Part shown: one piece after another, positions 63,126 through 64,000 of the stretch | How the letters are laid out: the number at the start of each line of letters is the position of its first letter | Position numbering within the stretch: the first letter of the stretch is position 1 | From: Mycolicibacterium anyangense | GTDB lineage: Bacteria > Actinomycetota > Actinomycetes > Mycobacteriales > Mycobacteriaceae | NCBI RefSeq assembly: GCF_010731855.1 | Contig: NZ_AP022620.1 | Coordinates: 3,100,001 to 3,164,000, forward strand | Reading direction: 5' to 3' | DNA length: 64,000 nt | Position numbers and translations under genes: made by a program | The notes under the pieces: generated by a model | The model's input: only the letters and a program-made list of their open reading frames with translations | Told to the model about the DNA's origin: nothing | Databases searched by the model: none

Positions 63126-64000
63126 ATGCACGGCCACACCATCGTCTGCGGCGACGATGCGCTCGCGATGCGCATCATCGACGAGCTCAACAATGCCGAG
63201 CTCAGCGTGGTCACCCTGCAGTCCCCCGACGGGCTGGAAGCGGCTGGTATCGGCACCGCCGACGCGATCATCTGCGCCGCCGACGACGATGCCCTGAACC
63301 TCGAGATCGCCCTGCTTGCCCGACAGGCCAACCCGGGGGTCCGGGTGGTCACCCGGCTGGCCAACACCGTGCTGCGCAAGGCGATGTCCGACGACAATGG
63401 TCCCGGCGCGGTGCTGGACATCGCCGATCTGGCCGCCCCCTCGGTGGTCGAGGCACTGCTGGAACGCACCACGCACACGATCACCGCCGCCGGGATCGAC
63501 TTCGTCGTCTCCGGTGCGACGGCCACTCACGAGGACACCCTGCGCTCGATGTACGGCGACCTCGCCCCAGTGGCCATCATCCGCGGCGAGCACTCCGAGC
63601 ATCCCGGCGAGGTGATCGCCTGTCCCGGCCGTGACGAACGGGTGCACCCCGGCGACTGGACGGCGATGATCGGCACCGCCGAGGAGCTGACGGAGCGTGG
63701 CATCAGGATCGCCAAGCCGATACCGTCGACGCCGCGGGAACGACCGCTGGTGGTTCGCGTCGCTGACGCGGTGCGCGCCTTCCGCGACGACCTCAACCCG
63801 ATGTTCTACCGGGCGCTGGCGGTGGCGGCCGGGCTGCTGCTGGGCTCGACGATCATGCTGCGCTTCGCCTATAAACAGCCTGGTATGAGTTGGGTTGACG
63901 CCCTGTACTTTTCGGCCGAGACCATCGCGACGGTGGGTTACGGCGACTTCAACTTCCTGCAGCAGCCGACCTGGCTTCGGCTGTGGGGTATCGCAATGAT
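63126..64000 (+). CDS. Potassium channel-family protein with N-terminal RCK-like domain (3' end cut)
   Basis: The visible 291 residues start M-H-G-H-T-I-V-C-G-D-D-A-L-A-M-R, a Rossmann-type TrkA-N/RCK domain with D-A-I-I-C-A-A-D-D-D. A membrane helix follows (A-L-A-V-A-A-G-L-L-L-G-S), then the pore loop with the selectivity filter T-V-G-Y-G-D-F. The ligand domain thus precedes the pore, opposite to MthK. A second RCK domain may follow beyond the edge. It presumably conducts K+ under nucleotide control. Confidence 0.85.
   Translation, partial: MHGHTIVCGDDALAMRIIDELNNAELSVVTLQSPDGLEAAGIGTADAIICAADDDALNLEIALLARQANPGVRVVTRLANTVLRKAMSDDNGPGAVLDIADLAAPSVVEALLERTTHTITAAGIDFVVSGATATHEDTLRSMYGDLAPVAIIRGEHSEHPGEVIACPGRDERVHPGDWTAMIGTAEELTERGIRIAKPIPSTPRERPLVVRVADAVRAFRDDLNPMFYRALAVAAGLLLGSTIMLRFAYKQPGMSWVDALYFSAETIATVGYGDFNFLQQPTWLRLWGIAM

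Overview
The window is high-GC actinobacterial DNA from a mycobacterium, most likely a fast-growing environmental species (Mycolicibacterium type). Reasons: gene order matches, as I recall it, Mycobacterium tuberculosis Rv0957 down to Rv0923c in inverted numbering (purH, purN, perM, Rv0954, Rv0953c, sucD, sucC, Rv0950c, uvrD1, chorismate mutase, pgi, Rv0945, Rv0944, Rv0940c, ligD, ku, Rv0927c, Rv0926c, mntH, Rv0923c) and then a sigK-rskA locus. Mycobacterial signatures include KstR-type operators, a SigK-type promoter, a 13E12-family HNH gene, LpqN-type lipoprotein and many leaderless starts. cobF, a beta-glucoside-type PTS permease and a Ku with a long lysine tail, all absent from M. tuberculosis to my knowledge, argue for a saprophyte.

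Layout. 1-4.6 kb: purine genes purH (cut by the window edge) and purN behind the division-related membrane genes perM and Rv0954-like. 4.7-9.4 kb: accessory block with a dimethylsulfone monooxygenase, a DUF559 gene bracketed by a 47-bp direct repeat, an LLM oxidoreductase behind a KstR box, and an atypical thiolase. 9.4-21.3 kb: conserved core (sucCD, M23 peptidase, uvrD1, chorismate mutase, semialdehyde dehydrogenase, pgi, SDR, Fpg-like protein). 21.3-27.5 kb: a metal-flavoured cluster (cobF, MFS, hemerythrin-tailed P1B ATPase, DUF2231, AraC). 27.7-33.9 kb: lipid/CoA enzymes, an HNH gene and a frameshifted VOC gene. 33.9-38.7 kb: rnhA, a GntR regulator and the NHEJ pair ligD/ku. 38.7-43.4 kb: KstR-boxed SDR pair, mntH, and a GGCT/poly-gamma-glutamate hydrolase fusion. 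43.4-45.6 kb: DUF1365-sigK-rskA with a SigK promoter. 48.1-49.5 kb: a small island in tRNA-Arg(CCT) bounded by a 37-bp repeat and carrying a frameshifted Fic toxin with a probable antitoxin. 50-64 kb: PTS permease, regulators, a thiolase/carotenoid-oxygenase/HxlR operon, CIRCE-controlled Hsp20, ABC-F protein, DUF849 enzyme and a potassium channel cut by the right edge.

The most interesting observation is upstream of chorismate mutase: a predicted leaderless 21-codon peptide reading R-R-F-F-Y-G-Y-R, followed by GC-rich hairpins, which looks like a phenylalanine/tyrosine-responsive attenuator. Other leads are the three KstR boxes, the repeat pair around the DUF559 gene, the tRNA island, the solitary ANTAR protein and the P1B-5/hemerythrin cluster.
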